This document shows, one piece after another, positions 1 through 11,200 of a DNA stretch of 64,000 nucleotides. Source of the stretch: Rhynchopus euleeides (taxonomy: Eukaryota; Euglenozoa; Diplonemea; Diplonemida; Diplonemidae). The DNA lies in NCBI GenBank assembly GCA_963210315.1, contig OY723310.1, positions 558,001 to 622,000 of the forward strand, given 5' to 3'. Position numbers and translations under genes: made by a program. The notes under the pieces are model-generated. The model was not told the origin of the DNA. It ran no database searches and saw only the letters and a program-made list of their open reading frames with translations. Positions within the stretch are counted from its first letter, which is position 1; each line of letters begins with the position of its first letter.

Positions 1-209
1 TGCTGCAGGTTCTTCAGGTGCTGCAGCGCTGGCAGCCTTCGGTGCGGGTTTCGACGCAGTCTTTGCAGGTCTCTTTGGGGGTGCCCTTTGGCGCGGTGCC
101 TGCTTCAGCTCGTCGGGTGGAAGCATCAACGCATCATTAAGCGGTGCCTGCTTCAGCTCCTCCGGGTGGAAGCGTCAACGCATCATTAAGGAAGAAGGAA
201 GCACAGTTG

Positions 210-527
210 CTACGCTTTTTTGCAGCTGCAGGAAACGACACCATACCCAACAACAATCCCCAGACCGTCGAGGGAGAGTGGGCGCCTGGATCCCGTGACA
301 CAGATCTCTAGTGCCGTTGTGATCCCCTCGGATAACGTCTCCTGGACGTTGTCAGCGGAGGTTGCCTGTGTGGCGGTGACCTCCGTATACCCCGCGGGAT
401 CCAGTGCCAGTAGCGCCTTCTTCAGCTTTTCGTCGACCCCTCGGCCGACGCTCTCCTTGATGTCAAGGGCCACCTTCAGGGTGGCACCTCGCAGCGCCCT
501 GAAGGCTGTGATCGTATCATCATTCAC
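210..527 (-). CDS. Hypothetical 105-aa protein, mirror copy in left arm
   Basis: Mirror image of the frame at 1446-1763, identical in sequence. No function is recognised. Its existence follows from the inverted-repeat structure of the element. Confidence 0.25.
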   Translation of the reverse strand: MNDDTITAFRALRGATLKVALDIKESVGRGVDEKLKKALLALDPAGYTEVTATQATSADNVQETLSEGITTALEICVTGSRRPLSLDGLGIVVGYGVVSCSCKKA

Positions 528-1445
528 AATCTCGAGGGTGTTCTACGCGGCTCCTGGAACTCACTTCCTTCTCAGGTGTTTCTGGGCATGGGGCAACCTT
601 GCCCAGGTGTTTCTGGAGTCCCGCCCCACATGTCGTGCGTTCTTTCGTACGGTGTATAGTGAGTTCTGGCAATAATTTTTTGCTCGGTCAGCGCAGTGCC
701 TCCAGTCCTGTCTCAGTAGCCACACAGAAAGGGGGACCAAAAAAAACTGGGGGGGGACCAAAAAGCGAGACCCCCCCCCCAGATTGCGTAGTTTGTGCGT
801 AGTGAAAAAGGGGTAAATCAGGGGCACCAACACAGGAATCACATTTTTGGGCCGGAAAAATTTTGTTTCCGGCCCGGACGCCTCCCTGAGACGGACCCAT
901 TTTTGGGTCGATTTTTGGGGGGATTTTCCTTAGGAAAGTTGGTAATAGTGGTTGGGCAGCAGTAAATTGGACTCTACTCCACTAAATTCACCGATTTTTT
1001 TATGGTGTAATCTACGGAGCTCAACTCTCAAATTCCGTCAAAAACCGGGTCTTTTTGTGGCGATCCGCGGGGGTGAAATTCCGAAGAAAATATCGGCAAA
1101 AACAGTTTTTCCGAATTTCTCCACCAAAAAAAAAATATTTTTTTGGTGCCCCTGATTTACCCCTTTTTCACTACGCACAAACTACGCAATCTGGGGGGGG
1201 GGTCTCGCTTTTTGGTCCCCCCCCAGTTTTTTTTGGTCCCCCTTTCTGTGTGGCTACTGAGACAGGACTGGAGGCACTGCGCTGACCGAGCAAAAAATTA
1301 TTGCCAGAACTCACTATACACCGTACGAAAGAACGCACGACATGTGGGGCGGGACTCCAGAAACACCTGGGCAAGGTTGCCCCATGCCCAGAAACACCTG
1401 AGAAGGAAGTGAGTTCCAGGAGCCGCGTAGAACACCCTCGAGATT

Positions 1446-1763
1446 GTGAATGATGATACGATCACAGCCTTCAGGGCGCTGCGAGGTGCCACCCTGAAGG
1501 TGGCCCTTGACATCAAGGAGAGCGTCGGCCGAGGGGTCGACGAAAAGCTGAAGAAGGCGCTACTGGCACTGGATCCCGCGGGGTATACGGAGGTCACCGC
1601 CACACAGGCAACCTCCGCTGACAACGTCCAGGAGACGTTATCCGAGGGGATCACAACGGCACTAGAGATCTGTGTCACGGGATCCAGGCGCCCACTCTCC
1701 CTCGACGGTCTGGGGATTGTTGTTGGGTATGGTGTCGTTTCCTGCAGCTGCAAAAAAGCGTAG
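1446..1763 (+). CDS. Hypothetical 105-aa protein in foldback arm
   Basis: Open frame starting MNDDTITAFRALRG and ending in SCSCKKA. The same protein is encoded on the minus strand in the other arm (210-527) and twice more in the second element copy, so four identical copies exist in the window. The middle (about residues 15-75) looks helical and soluble, with no family I recognise. Identity between arms reflects arm homogenisation as much as coding constraint, so it is uncertain whether the frame is translated. It could be a remnant of a captured gene. Confidence 0.3.
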   Translation: MNDDTITAFRALRGATLKVALDIKESVGRGVDEKLKKALLALDPAGYTEVTATQATSADNVQETLSEGITTALEICVTGSRRPLSLDGLGIVVGYGVVSCSCKKA

Positions 1764-1843
1764 CAACTGTGCTTCCTTCTTCCTTAATGATGCGTTGACG
1801 CTTCCACCCGGAGGAGCTGAAGCAGGCACCGCTTAATGATGCG

Positions 1844-2050
1844 TTGATGCTTCCACCCGACGAGCTGAAGCAGGCACCGCGCCAAAGGGCACCCCCAAAG
1901 AGACCTGCAAAGACTGCGTCGAAACCCGCACCGAAGGCTGCCAGCGCTGCAGCACCTGAAGAACCTGCAGCACCTGCAGCACCTGAAGCGCCTGCACCCT
2001 CACTGACCCCGGAACAGCAAGAACTCCTTGAGTTTGGGGTCCCGGCATAG
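1844..2050 (+). CDS. Short Pro/Ala/Lys-rich frame in foldback arm
   Basis: Open frame of 68 residues starting MMLPPDELKQAPRQ, followed by a lysine/proline stretch and an Ala-Pro-Glu repeat (about residues 33-52). A duplication of about 44 bp (GATGCGTTGA...GCAGGCACCGC) lies just upstream at about 1785-1880. In the second element copy the equivalent frame in the right arm is 18 bp shorter within the Ala-Pro repeat, which suggests slippage. Function is unknown and coding status uncertain. Confidence 0.25.
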   Translation: MMLPPDELKQAPRQRAPPKRPAKTASKPAPKAASAAAPEEPAAPAAPEAPAPSLTPEQQELLEFGVPA

Positions 2051-2299
2051 AGACAGAGAATGGCTGAGTAAATCAAAAAATGAGACCCCCCCCCCCTTTT
2101 CACTACGCACAAACTACGCAATATGGGGTCGTCAGGGGCACCAAAATTTTTGGAAAAATTATTGTCCTGAAAAGCGCCAATTCCGTACGTTACACGATAA
2201 AAAAAATGTTGAAAAAGGTGTAGCGGGGTGCCATTTACTCAAAATTTTGAAAAAGTATACGGTTTTTCAGATTTTGGTTGATATAGTACTATATTTTTC

Positions 2300-3830
2300 G
2301 GGATCCCACCGTGTAAGGTACCAAAAAACGTCAAAATAACGACATTTTTCGACATAGGCAATTTTCGGCCAGAAACACCCCAAAAATGCTGAAAAAGTGG
2401 CCAGACCACCCCAGAAACCGTCCCTGGGTGTGAGACACCCACTTTGGTGGCCCGGAACGGGGCTGAAATGCAATGCTGAAAATTTTGTAGTGGTTTGGTA
2501 CCGAACCCCTCCCGGCTGAGTCTCCCGATCACCCTGCCACCTGCATCATCAAAATCCCACGTCATGTACCACGTTCCGCCGCCTCTGATGAGGCATCTGA
2601 GCACTATCGAGCCAAAAAGGCGGCATTTCAGCGGGTGTTCTGTCAGGTTTCGACCGATATTATTATGAACAAAGACCGGGATGTGTCCGCGCATGCAAGG
2701 GCGTCACTCGGGGGGGCTTTCTGACGTGCCCTCCGTTGAATGCATAGGGGTCATCCCGGTCCACTTCTGGACAAGGATGAGGTGTGCGGCCACGGCGAAG
2801 CTGTCGCAGTCCCCGCGACTAATGGTTTCTGTGAGTCATCACGTGGGACCCTGTCGTACCAAATGGCAGCAGCTGTACGAGGGTGCAGCAGAACGGGACA
2901 CACACGGCGGCATCGAACATGCAGTCCGCAGCAAGGATCAGGTCGAACGGGCCGTGTGTGCGTTGTATGTTGGCGGTGTCTTCAGGCATGCCCCACGCCA
3001 GCAGCCCGCTCACACCCTCCCCGCGTGCTTGACATGCAGGTTGTGTGACACGGCCTGCTGCCACTGCACCTGCGCAGCTGTGTCCGTGAGGACGGTCTTT
3101 GGAGCGCCGCACCCCACAAGGGCGACCAGGCTCGGTATTCCCACCCCGCAACCCAGCTCCAGCAGGCGCTTCCCGCAGATGCGGCGGGTGCGGCGGCGCA
3201 GGGCCAGCAGGTAGGCAGCGAGCCACTGCACACCCCCTGATCTATAGTCACCGCGCAGCACAGAACGCACAGTTCAAGCACAACAAGGCACTCGCCGGTG
3301 TGCCAGTGGCCCATTCTGCTGAAAAATTGAACTTTCAGTTCAGGCATGTTCAGGAAGAAGGCCACCCCATCTGCCTCTGCAGCGAAGGATGTCCACAGAG
3401 GTTTGGAAGAGGCCGAATTCCGAACGAGCCAGATTGAATGCCTGCTGCAGAAGCGTGCGCGCTTGCAGCAGAACACAACAGCGGAGAAACTACTGAGAAG
3501 GCACTCCTTCCAAGCTTGTCACGTTCTTGCACTCCCAATTTGAACCGAAGGCAGCAGTGCCCACTCAGGAAACGAAAAGGCGGAATGTTGCGAGCAAGTA
3601 GGGCGGGACGGGGTCGGGAGGGGTGTTCAAATGAGGGGGCCGGAACCAAACCACTACATTTTTTTGAGCATGGTCACGGATTGGCTCAGAAGTGGCCAAA
3701 TACCCCCAAAAACCACCCAGACCGCCCCCAAATACTCCCAGGGGCCGGGGTTTCAAGTTTACAGCCATTTTGTGCGTGTTCCTCGCCTATGTGAAAAATG
3801 CCGTTATTTTTACCCCTTAAGATTTTGCCT
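2300..3830. repeat. Inverted-repeat module enclosing a captured gene fragment
   Basis: The left part (about 2305-2510) and right part (about 3600-3825) are diverged inverted copies of each other: both contain a form of AAAATAACG-CATTTTT-ACATAGGC near the outer end and TGTAGTGGTTTGGT near the inner end. Between them lies a methyltransferase-like gene fragment. The arrangement is that of a TIR element that has picked up host sequence. The exact ends and TSD are not clear. The module is repeated in D2 (54304-55835). Confidence 0.5.
2819..3476 (-). pseudogene. METTL21/FAM86-like lysine methyltransferase, broken
   Basis: The class I SAM-binding motif is clear: GKRLLELGCGVGIPSLVAL (about 3115-3170), followed by an acidic TD at the end of strand 2 and, downstream, FDLILAADCMFDAA, the motif IV region of the methyltransferase-16 family (METTL21, METTL22, FAM86). 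GGVQWLAAYLLAL upstream matches the conserved family strip before motif I. The three blocks lie in three different frames, with shifts near 3250-3270 and near 3015, so the gene as read is broken. Intronic joins are an alternative, but no good splice sites were noticed. The fragment sits inside the inverted-repeat module, which suggests capture. The D2 copy has the same structure, so the damage predates the duplication. Confidence 0.6.
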
Positions 3831-3866
3831 ACCCCCCCCCCCCCCCTCACAGCCACAAGGCTGTGC

Positions 3867-4655
3867 CAGGCATGTCGCTAAGCGTCGACCGTCGACCCAG
3901 TGATTTGAGGTTTCCCCCCCCATAAAAAAGCGTCGACCCAGCGTCGACCCAGTGGACTGGGTTGACGCTTGGTCGAGGCTTGGAGCGTCGACCCAGTGGA
4001 ACTGGGTTGCCATTCAAGCCTGGACCAAGCGTCAACCCATTTATTGCACTGGGTCGACGCTAACCTAGCGTTGACCCGGTTACACTGGGTCGACGCTCAC
4101 CAAGCGTCGACCAAGCGTCAACCCACTTTCACTGGGTCGACGTCGAAGAGAGTATGGTTTTGCAGGAACAGATGCTCACTACCGTGGCCTCCGGCGGCTG
4201 CCGGGAACCGACGCGCCTCTCCCAGTCGCCTCAGGGGGCGCAGCCAACTCACACAGAATCTGTACGCCCACAATGAACAGATGTTCACTACCGTGGCCTC
4301 CGGCGGCTGGGGGGCTCTGCCCCCCAGACCCCCCATCTCGCGTGCCCGTCTAGTAACCAAGTCCTTGCGCTTTGACGGCCGTGGCATATCAGGGGGCAGC
4401 GTCGAAATTATGGTCCCGAAAGCCATTTTTTTGGTTTCCTCCGGCACCCGACGGCGCGAGCGGGAGAGGAACCACGGAAGGAACCCAGCGCCTCACACCG
4501 TGCCCACCTAGTGGTCCACCGATGGGAAAATTTGGGAACAACACGAGCGCGCGCGAGAAAAATTGACCCCTAGTGTTTTCCCCCCTGATCCCCCCCCAAA
4601 ACAGGAGCGTCAACCCACCAAATCTGCAAAATCGAAAAGTTAGCGACAGGCCTGA
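3867..4655. mobile_element. hAT-like MITE with 8-bp TSD
   Basis: Flanked by GGCTGTGC at 3859-3866 and 4656-4663. The ends are imperfect inverted repeats of CAGGC(A/C)TGTCGCTAA. The unit-R copy at 27352 reads through AAGGCTGTGCTGTATTTT without the insertion, so the empty site is present in the same window. The interior has a cluster of GCGTCGACCCAGTG and its reverse complement (about 3880-4145) and two copies of a dispersed module with the hairpin GGGGGGCTCTGCCCCCC. There is no transposase. An 8-bp TSD and CAGG-type ends are characteristic of the hAT superfamily. Confidence 0.75.
3880..4145. repeat. GTCGACCCAGTG inverted-repeat cluster
   Basis: Roughly ten partial copies of GCGTCGACCCAGTG and its complement CACTGGGTCGACGC lie in both orientations over about 265 bp, just inside the left end of the hAT-like MITE. 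Subterminal repeat clusters of this type are commonly transposase-binding sites; that role is inferred. Confidence 0.7.
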
Positions 4656-4663
4656 GGCTGTGC

Positions 4664-6154
4664 TGTATTTTCTGGGAACGAGAAGAAGGCATCGCAGGGG
4701 GCTGCAAGAGAGCAAAGGAGAGTCGAACCAGAAGGACGCACAGGAAGGGGCGGAGGAGGCGGGGTGAGATATCACACACAGATCTCGCATATATGGGGTT
4801 CTGATTTACCGTAAGCCGGTGCAAGCCTCAGGTGGGCTGCACCGAATAGCCGCAATCGCTGTCATGTGTGGTGAAGCTGTTCCGGATGGTGTGGGAAAAA
4901 ATGTGGAGAAACAAGGGTCAAACAGGGGGGCTCCCAGCCGGTCTGGTGGACAGCGGGTCACTTTTGGCCAATTCTGCGGATGAACTGGATCCGTTTTTCA
5001 CGGATTTTTTGGATTGACCCGTGGGTTGTACTCCAAACGCTGGCAGCCGGGGTCAAAGAGAACGGGGAGAGTGAAAAATAAGGTGTGCAACAAAGGGCGG
5101 TAGGACCTCGAACCCACACAACACACACAGCCTGCTGTGGCATACAGAGTGTTCGCAAAACAATAAGATCACACGCACAGGTGAAAATGGTGGCTTCATA
5201 CGTCAGCCAAAAACACCAAACTCACACCCCCCCCCCCAAAGCCACTTCACCATTCGCAGCAACCGCTCTTAGCCTGTATTCTTTTTGTTGGTGCGTTGTG
5301 ACGCTTCTACACACAAACCTTGAAATGATGATCACGCCCTGAGCCTGATGAAGGGTGGGGTTGGTGTATAGAGCACGTTTGGTTGCTTGCTGTGGTGGGT
5401 GACTTTCTGCTCACACGAGTGTGCGGAAAAGAGCCCGCGTTTTGGACGAGCGGGTTGTTGGACACCCACTTGTTGTCTCAAGGCGTGCCGAGGCCCTGTG
5501 AAGAAGTTGCGTGAAGGTGCTTACCCAAAAGATCCAGTCCTGCGATATACCTCACTACTAGAGGACATGCCACCCTTGTCAACTCTTTTAAGTCTTGCCC
5601 CCATCGGTAGGACCTTCAAAGGTGGAAAACCTGCTACTGGCTTTTCAAAAACTCGCACTCCAGATCCCGCCAGCGGAAACGCGTAAAAGCAATATCACGA
5701 CACGGAAGTGTCGGCATGACTGTGGTGCAACCCGCACAGTGCTGCGTGGCAACAAAGAAGAGAACGCATGGGGGGCATCTTTTGGAAACTGCGAGTGGCT
5801 GGGGCGCAGAAGTAGAGACACGCCACTCCCCCTGATTTGGGTTGCCTGGTCCCAAAGGCGGGTGTGGCAAGACACCGCCCCTGCTCGACAGACGTCCGCA
5901 TCCCAGTTCCCGCAATAAAGATAGTTGTTATACAGGAGGAGGAGAAGAGGGTGTGAGGGGTCGTAGTATCAGCCCTTAATTGTTTTCGAGGTAACTTGAA
6001 GACATGAATAGACCCGCAGTTCCGGCGTCTCGGACTGAACCACACGCCCACCCACCCCCAAAGAGTGATAGGTTTGTGCCAAAAAAAAAGCCCGTGTCTC
6101 ACTTTTTGTGATGCACACATACACACACACATGATTGCTTTCTTTTGGATCTTG
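4664..6154. repeat. Dispersed unit R, copy 1, first part
   Basis: Non-coding sequence closely matching 27365-29408 once the copy-specific insertions are set aside. Unit R of copy 1 continues at 7758-7905 and 13081-13541; the gaps are filled by a 1.6-kb TIR element and by the DIRS/VIPER-like element. No protein, tRNA or rRNA was recognised. Small differences include a block of about 70 bp (about 27747-27820) present only in copy 2. Confidence 0.75.
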
Positions 6155-7754
6155 GAGGGTGTATGATTTTCCGGATTTTCCTGTTTTTTCCCGATTTTCC
6201 GAAAAATTTGCCACTGGTTGACACAAGGGCGAATTTCGAGAAAAATCCGAAAATCAGGAAAAATCAGGTTTTTTTCGGATTTCCGGGATGGTCACCATAC
6301 ACCCTCCGGAAAAAAAATCCGAAATTTTTGGGTCGAAAAAAAATTTTTTTTTCTGACCCGAAAATCTGTGTCTGCGGACTGCCACACTGTGAAAAATCGG
6401 AAAATTTCCGAAAAAAGTCGAAAATTTTGGCCTTTCCTGGCCTATGTGGTCCCAAAGGGCCCGGGTTGCCCGGATTTTCACCCAAAAACACCCCAAAAAT
6501 TTTTCCGCCGCCCGAAGGGCGGCGGATTGGCCGCCTTCGGCGGCGCCGTCGTTTCACTCTGTACGAAGGACGTCGGTAAAGCCGAGCCCTTTGTACAACC
6601 GTTTCACTTCGACTTCTTTTCGGCTGTCTGTTTGTTTGCGTTTCCAGTCCCGTGCCTGTCTGTCGTCCGGACGCCCTGTTTTTATGGTTTTCTCCTGTTG
6701 CTCCGTCACGGCGCCTCATGTTCTGGGGTTGCACGTGTTCTTCTCGCTGTTGCGGCGCTGCCTGAAAGAACCCCCGTCCGCCCCTCTCGGCTCCATCTCC
6801 GAGTGCCTACCTCGTTCTGTCCGCTTTCCCTAGGAGGTACAGAGAGACCCCCTCTCCCCGCCGAGCATCTCAGAAGATGCCGTGTCCCGCATCCAAATGT
6901 AGTTGCAGGTGCCCTCGGTTGCGGTGTTGTAGCGCAGTCCGCGCCGGTCGGAGGCCACACGCCACTCTGGAGTGCCTCCCACCGTCTGAGACCCCGGGCC
7001 CCCCATGGGCTGGGGGGGCCTTCCATCGGCATGGCAATGCCTACCAGGTGTCGGACGCGATTCCGACTGTAAAGTGTCACAGTCTGTGGCTCGTCGATGC
7101 CAAGATCCTCGTTACGGTCCGATGAAACTGGGTGTTATTCGGAGCCCTACAACTGCAACACGGGAGGCTTGACAACCGGCTCCTGATGCAGGGAACGTAT
7201 GCTGCAATTTTATCTGCGTTCATGCAGGCGTTGCCCCGCCTGCAAGGTGACCGTCTTTTGCTGTCCTCAGGTGTACCGTACCCTGAATGGGAACGGGAAG
7301 AACGTTCCTCTCGGGCATGCTACGTTGTCGAAAACTTTGCGATACACGGCCAGCTTCCTCGTGGCCTCATGTTCTTCTGTCCCTTCTGTTGTGATGCGTC
7401 TCATGGATGTGCCCTGCAGGGCTTCCACACAGTGTCGAGGAGTGATCCTCGCACGGAAAAACAATTGGCTTGGTCTTCCCGCTTTCGGGCTCCCGTCTCC
7501 GAGAGCCCAGCACAGTTTTGAGTCGGACCTGGGATAGCGGTTCGAACGGGAATTTCGGGCCGAACCCTGAAATTCTCCAACACCCCATATCGCACCTGAG
7601 ACGCGGCTTCCTTATCTGAGGGGCCGCGTCCAAATACACGGACTTTGCTAAACTGGACCCAACTCCCCACACTCTTTTTTTGGCCATTTTTCCAAAAAAT
7701 CCCCCCATTTTTTACAAAATTTTACAGAATTTACAGTTCGTTATACATCCTCCC
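6155..7754. mobile_element. 1.6-kb non-autonomous TIR element in unit R
   Basis: The unit-R copy at 29395-29420 reads GGATCTTGACC, whereas here TTG is followed by 1600 bp and TTG again (6152-6154 and 7755-7757), a 3-bp TSD. The ends are imperfect inverted repeats (GAGGGTGTAT at the left; GAGGATGTAT, complement, at the right, offset by two bases). The left third is rich in runs of AAAAATCCG type, the middle is GC-rich. No transposase or other credible gene was seen; a 284-codon frame at 6218-7072 is low-complexity. The superfamily is not assigned. Confidence 0.7.
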
Positions 7755-7757
7755 TTG

Positions 7758-7905
7758 ACCTTTTTTTGGAGTTGTGCTCACAACGCAAGAAACTTTGCCA
7801 TGCAGATCATGCAGGACACACCTCTCGCTCACCCCCCGTGTGGGGTGTTCTCGCGATCGGCGAATACCCGCTAGTTCTTCTCTCCCCTTACCGATTTGCA
7901 GACGC
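7758..7905. repeat. Dispersed unit R, copy 1, second part
   Basis: Matches 29409-29561, between the 1.6-kb TIR element and the DIRS/VIPER-like element. It is bounded on the right by GATTTGCAGACGC, which in the other copy runs directly into ATAGTTG. Confidence 0.8.
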
Positions 7906-8174
7906 AAAATGGAACACTATCGACACATGTCACTCAACACGGGGGAATGGGGAGGGGAGAGGTTGTGGTGAAACGCACACACCTCGACCTGTGATGAGGT
8001 GAGATGTGGCTCTGCAATTACGGCACTACGCGTGCCGTAAACTCGAATGACCTGCTTTCTCCGTGTTCCATTTCCTCCTTCATTGCATGAGGCTACAAAA
8101 TGGAACACTATCGACACATGTCACTCAACACGGGGGAATGGGGAGGGGAGAGGTTGTGGTGAAACGCACACACC
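7906..8174 (-). repeat. 3' split direct repeats (b-a-b)
   Basis: Two 78-bp copies of a unit starting AAAATGGAACACTATCGAC flank a 113-bp unit starting TCGACCTGTGATGAGG. The 113-bp unit also forms the element's opposite end at 12968-13080, preceded by about 22 bp of the 78-bp unit. This split arrangement replaces LTRs in Ngaro/VIPER/PAT-type elements. Confidence 0.85.
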
Positions 8175-8268
8175 CAACCCCCTAGGACCCCTAGGGACTG
8201 AGGAGCTCCGCTCATCAGCTAAGATGGCACCGTGCCGCCAGCATGGCACACAGCTCCGTCTGGTCCCT

Positions 8269-11200
8269 TTACAGATCGATGACGACCTCGCCCCGCGCAC
8301 CCCTCGTGAAGGGATCGGCCTTCTGCTCGTGGGTCGGCACCCACTCGGGCAACACCTGCAGTTGCGCCGCTGCAGCGACGTCGAAGAGCACCTGCAGGCA
8401 CCTATTGGCGACGTAATTGCCAGAGTGCCCCTTCAGGATGCTCCGCACGACCGGGAGGTTGTCGACCTTCAGTCGTAGCTTGCACCGCCGGCGCCCCAGC
8501 CGGGAGGCCAACCGCACCCCCAGTGCAGCGGCCCACATCTCCTTGATGTAAATGTGTGCTGACGCTTCGCCGGCCCCGAAGGCCCCCTGCGCCACCTCGC
8601 CGGTCTCCGCAAACGCCGCCCACGCGCGTGATGACGCGTCTGTCCACACTGTGCACTCCTCGTCGTATGGAGCCTCCCGGTCCACCCACCGGTTCTCCGC
8701 GATCGCCTGCAGACATACGCGCGCGTCCCAGACCGCACTCGGCTGCATCCTGGTGGGCTCGTCCCACGCGTTGTTATTCGTTGATACGTGTCGCGCGATG
8801 CTGCGTATGGCCCCGATGAGGTTTGGCGAGTAGCACAGATGACGGCTTCGTGTGTACGTCCACCACACGATGGCCCCCGTCACCTTGAAGAATGCCCGGG
8901 GTGTTGCCTCCCCGGACAGCACGTTCTGCACATGCACCGCCTCCAGCAGCTGCGCCACCCATTTCTGCGAGGAGCGGAACCTCTTCGTCGGCCCCCGCAG
9001 GTCGAACTCCAGCCCGAAGGCCGCAAACAGTCTCTGGGGTTGCCCCTCGGCCTCCTCGTGCAGCTCGACTCTCGCGTAGGCACACCTCTGCTTGAACTCG
9101 GTGTATCTCCTCGCCGCCTCCTCCTCGCTGCCCCCGAGGATGATGTAGTTGTCCACCCATGCGACGTTCCCCGGCCCTGCGAGAACCCTCGAGATGCGCT
9201 GCGCTATCGATGGGCTCCACGACCACCCCATGCACAGCACCTTCAGCCACACGTCGAGTGTGCCGCCTCTGCCATCTCCCAGGCGCATGCCGAAGTACTT
9301 CCGGATCGGTTTCGCGAGGGGTATCTGGTAAAAAAATGATACTCCATCCGCGATCACGGCTGCATCTGCGTCCAGCACTGCGTCGATCACGTCCCTGATG
9401 CGCGGGAGCCGCATCTCAGGGGGGCGCCTCATCGCGGCGTTCAGCTTTCGTGCATCGACCACCAGCCGGAGATCCCCTGCCTTTTTTGCCACTGTGAAAG
9501 CCGGCATCGTCATCTGGGGGTCCCCCTGCATCGGCTCCACCACCTCCCATTCGAGCAGCTTGTCCGCGTGCTGCCGCATGTGCCGCGAGGTGCCCCTCGC
9601 CATCCTGCCGCCTGTCGGCTTCGTCAGCAGGCTCTCGAAGGCGTCGAGTGACGTGATGACGTCCAGCACATCTTCAAGCTCCCCGTGGAGGTCCAGGCTG
9701 CGGACCGCGTCGAGGGCCATCCTGTTGGATGATATGGGTGCCAGCACCCCCCCCTCACGTTCGGCTTCCGGTCGCACCTGCGCTCCCTCCACCTCCACGG
9801 AGAAGTCCCCGCCGTACCCGATGTCCAGCCCAGCACTGCACGCCTCGTCCCCCTCGCCCTCGGGGTCGTATGCGTAGGCACACATCCTCAGGATACCCTC
9901 GAAGTTGCTCGGCTTGGCGAGGTGGGCGGCGCACGACGGGAACGCCCCAAGAGCCCTGGGGATGCGCCCCGCCGCTAGAGCTGGCGTGATGTAGTCGCGG
10001 TCTCCTCCACGAGACGAGTCGCGGCCAGTGGGGCGTACTGCAGCAGCCCCTCTGTCGTCCGGTGGCGGGTCAGCTTCTGCACCGCTCGCAACTCGAGCCC
10101 CTTGTGAATCAGGTGGTGCACTGCCCCCCTGCGTAGACTGTGTGGCGTCAGCGCGGGGTTCACCCGTTTTACCGCCCGGGACACCTTGCTGTACGACACG
10201 CCTTGAACCAGGCCGCCGTCCCGGTTCTTCCGCATCGTCTTCCCCAGCACACCGTTCAGCTGCGTAGGCAAACACACCCCTGTTGTCTGTCCCTTCGCGA
10301 ATGGGTCGTTCTTGGTGCCCCTCCAGGTTATCGATACCACCCCGTCGTTCTTCACCCGCACCTCTCGGGTTGCAATACTCTTCACGTCCGAGCACCTTGC
10401 GGCCCCGTGCCACATCAGCCCCAGTGCCAGTCGCACCTCGGGGTCCCGCTCGTCCCGCATCGCCTGCTCCACTTCTGCCTTCGTCGCCGGCACCGCCTGT
10501 GTCCGGGGCACCTCCGCCCCCATGCGCCTCAGTCCCCGTCTGAACGCGTCGAGCTTGTGCGAGTGTACCGTGTCCTCCAGCATGTGGCGGTGCGCGGACG
10601 ACACGGCGTAGCTGTAGGCCAGCCCCGAGGATGGCAGCACGTTGTCGACAGACATCTTCTTGGAGACCCACAAGATGATCGCCGTCCCCGTGTCGATGGG
10701 TCCCTCGGCGGCCTCCCAGGCCTGACGGAACTCCTGGAACCGCCGGTAGCACGACGCGATGTTGTCCCATGTGGAGTTCGCGAGTGCCCGGTCCAGAACG
10801 GCGTTGGCTGCAGACACGACTTCCCCCCTCGTCCCGTCCGGGAGGGTTGTTGTCTCTGACATCCGCGGGCGTCCTCGAGTTGCTGGCCCCCTGCGCAGCC
10901 ACCGCTGCAGCCCCGACTCGATGGTGTGGCCGTCCGCTGTCGGGTCCCGCCCCTGGGATCCCGTCTGCTGCACTGCTGGGCTGGCCCGCTCTGTCGCCTG
11001 CTCTCCCCGAGCAGTGTTGGTGACCGGCCACGGCCTGTGTGGCGTCATCCCGTGATCTTGCTGCGCCATTTGCTCCCCCTGAGCACTGGGCTGTATTCTT
11101 ACTAACCACGGTGTGCGTGGATTCTGCTCCCCCTGAGCTTGATGCACCGCTGGCTCCCCCTGAGCACTGGGCTGTGTGTTTTGCGTTTTTACTAGCCACG

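Larger units (their letters stand above)
1..2142. mobile_element. Foldback element, copy 1 (left edge outside window)
   Basis: Two near-identical arms in opposite orientation, 1-828 (continuing left of the window) and 1145-2142, flank a 316-bp AT-richer spacer (829-1144). Each arm ends with GGTGCCCCTGA at the inner side and the outer end reads CAGGGGCACC at 2142, so the arms are long terminal inverted repeats of about 1 kb. The motif GCGTAGTTTGTGCGTAGTG occurs near both ends of each arm. A complete copy lies at 46226-48524. No transposase is recognisable; each arm carries short open frames. This is a foldback-type DNA element, probably non-autonomous. Confidence 0.8.

Noticed and set aside
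4664-6154. Unit R as an LTR or rDNA unit.
   Set aside because: No terminal TG...CA repeats, primer-binding site, gag/pol content or recognisable rRNA sequence. It is repeated only in the pattern described.
6218-7072. 284-codon plus-strand frame in the 1.6-kb TIR element.
   Set aside because: It runs through FSDF/RKIRKSGKIRFF-like low-complexity and then Arg/Pro-rich sequence without any domain. It is open mainly because of base composition.
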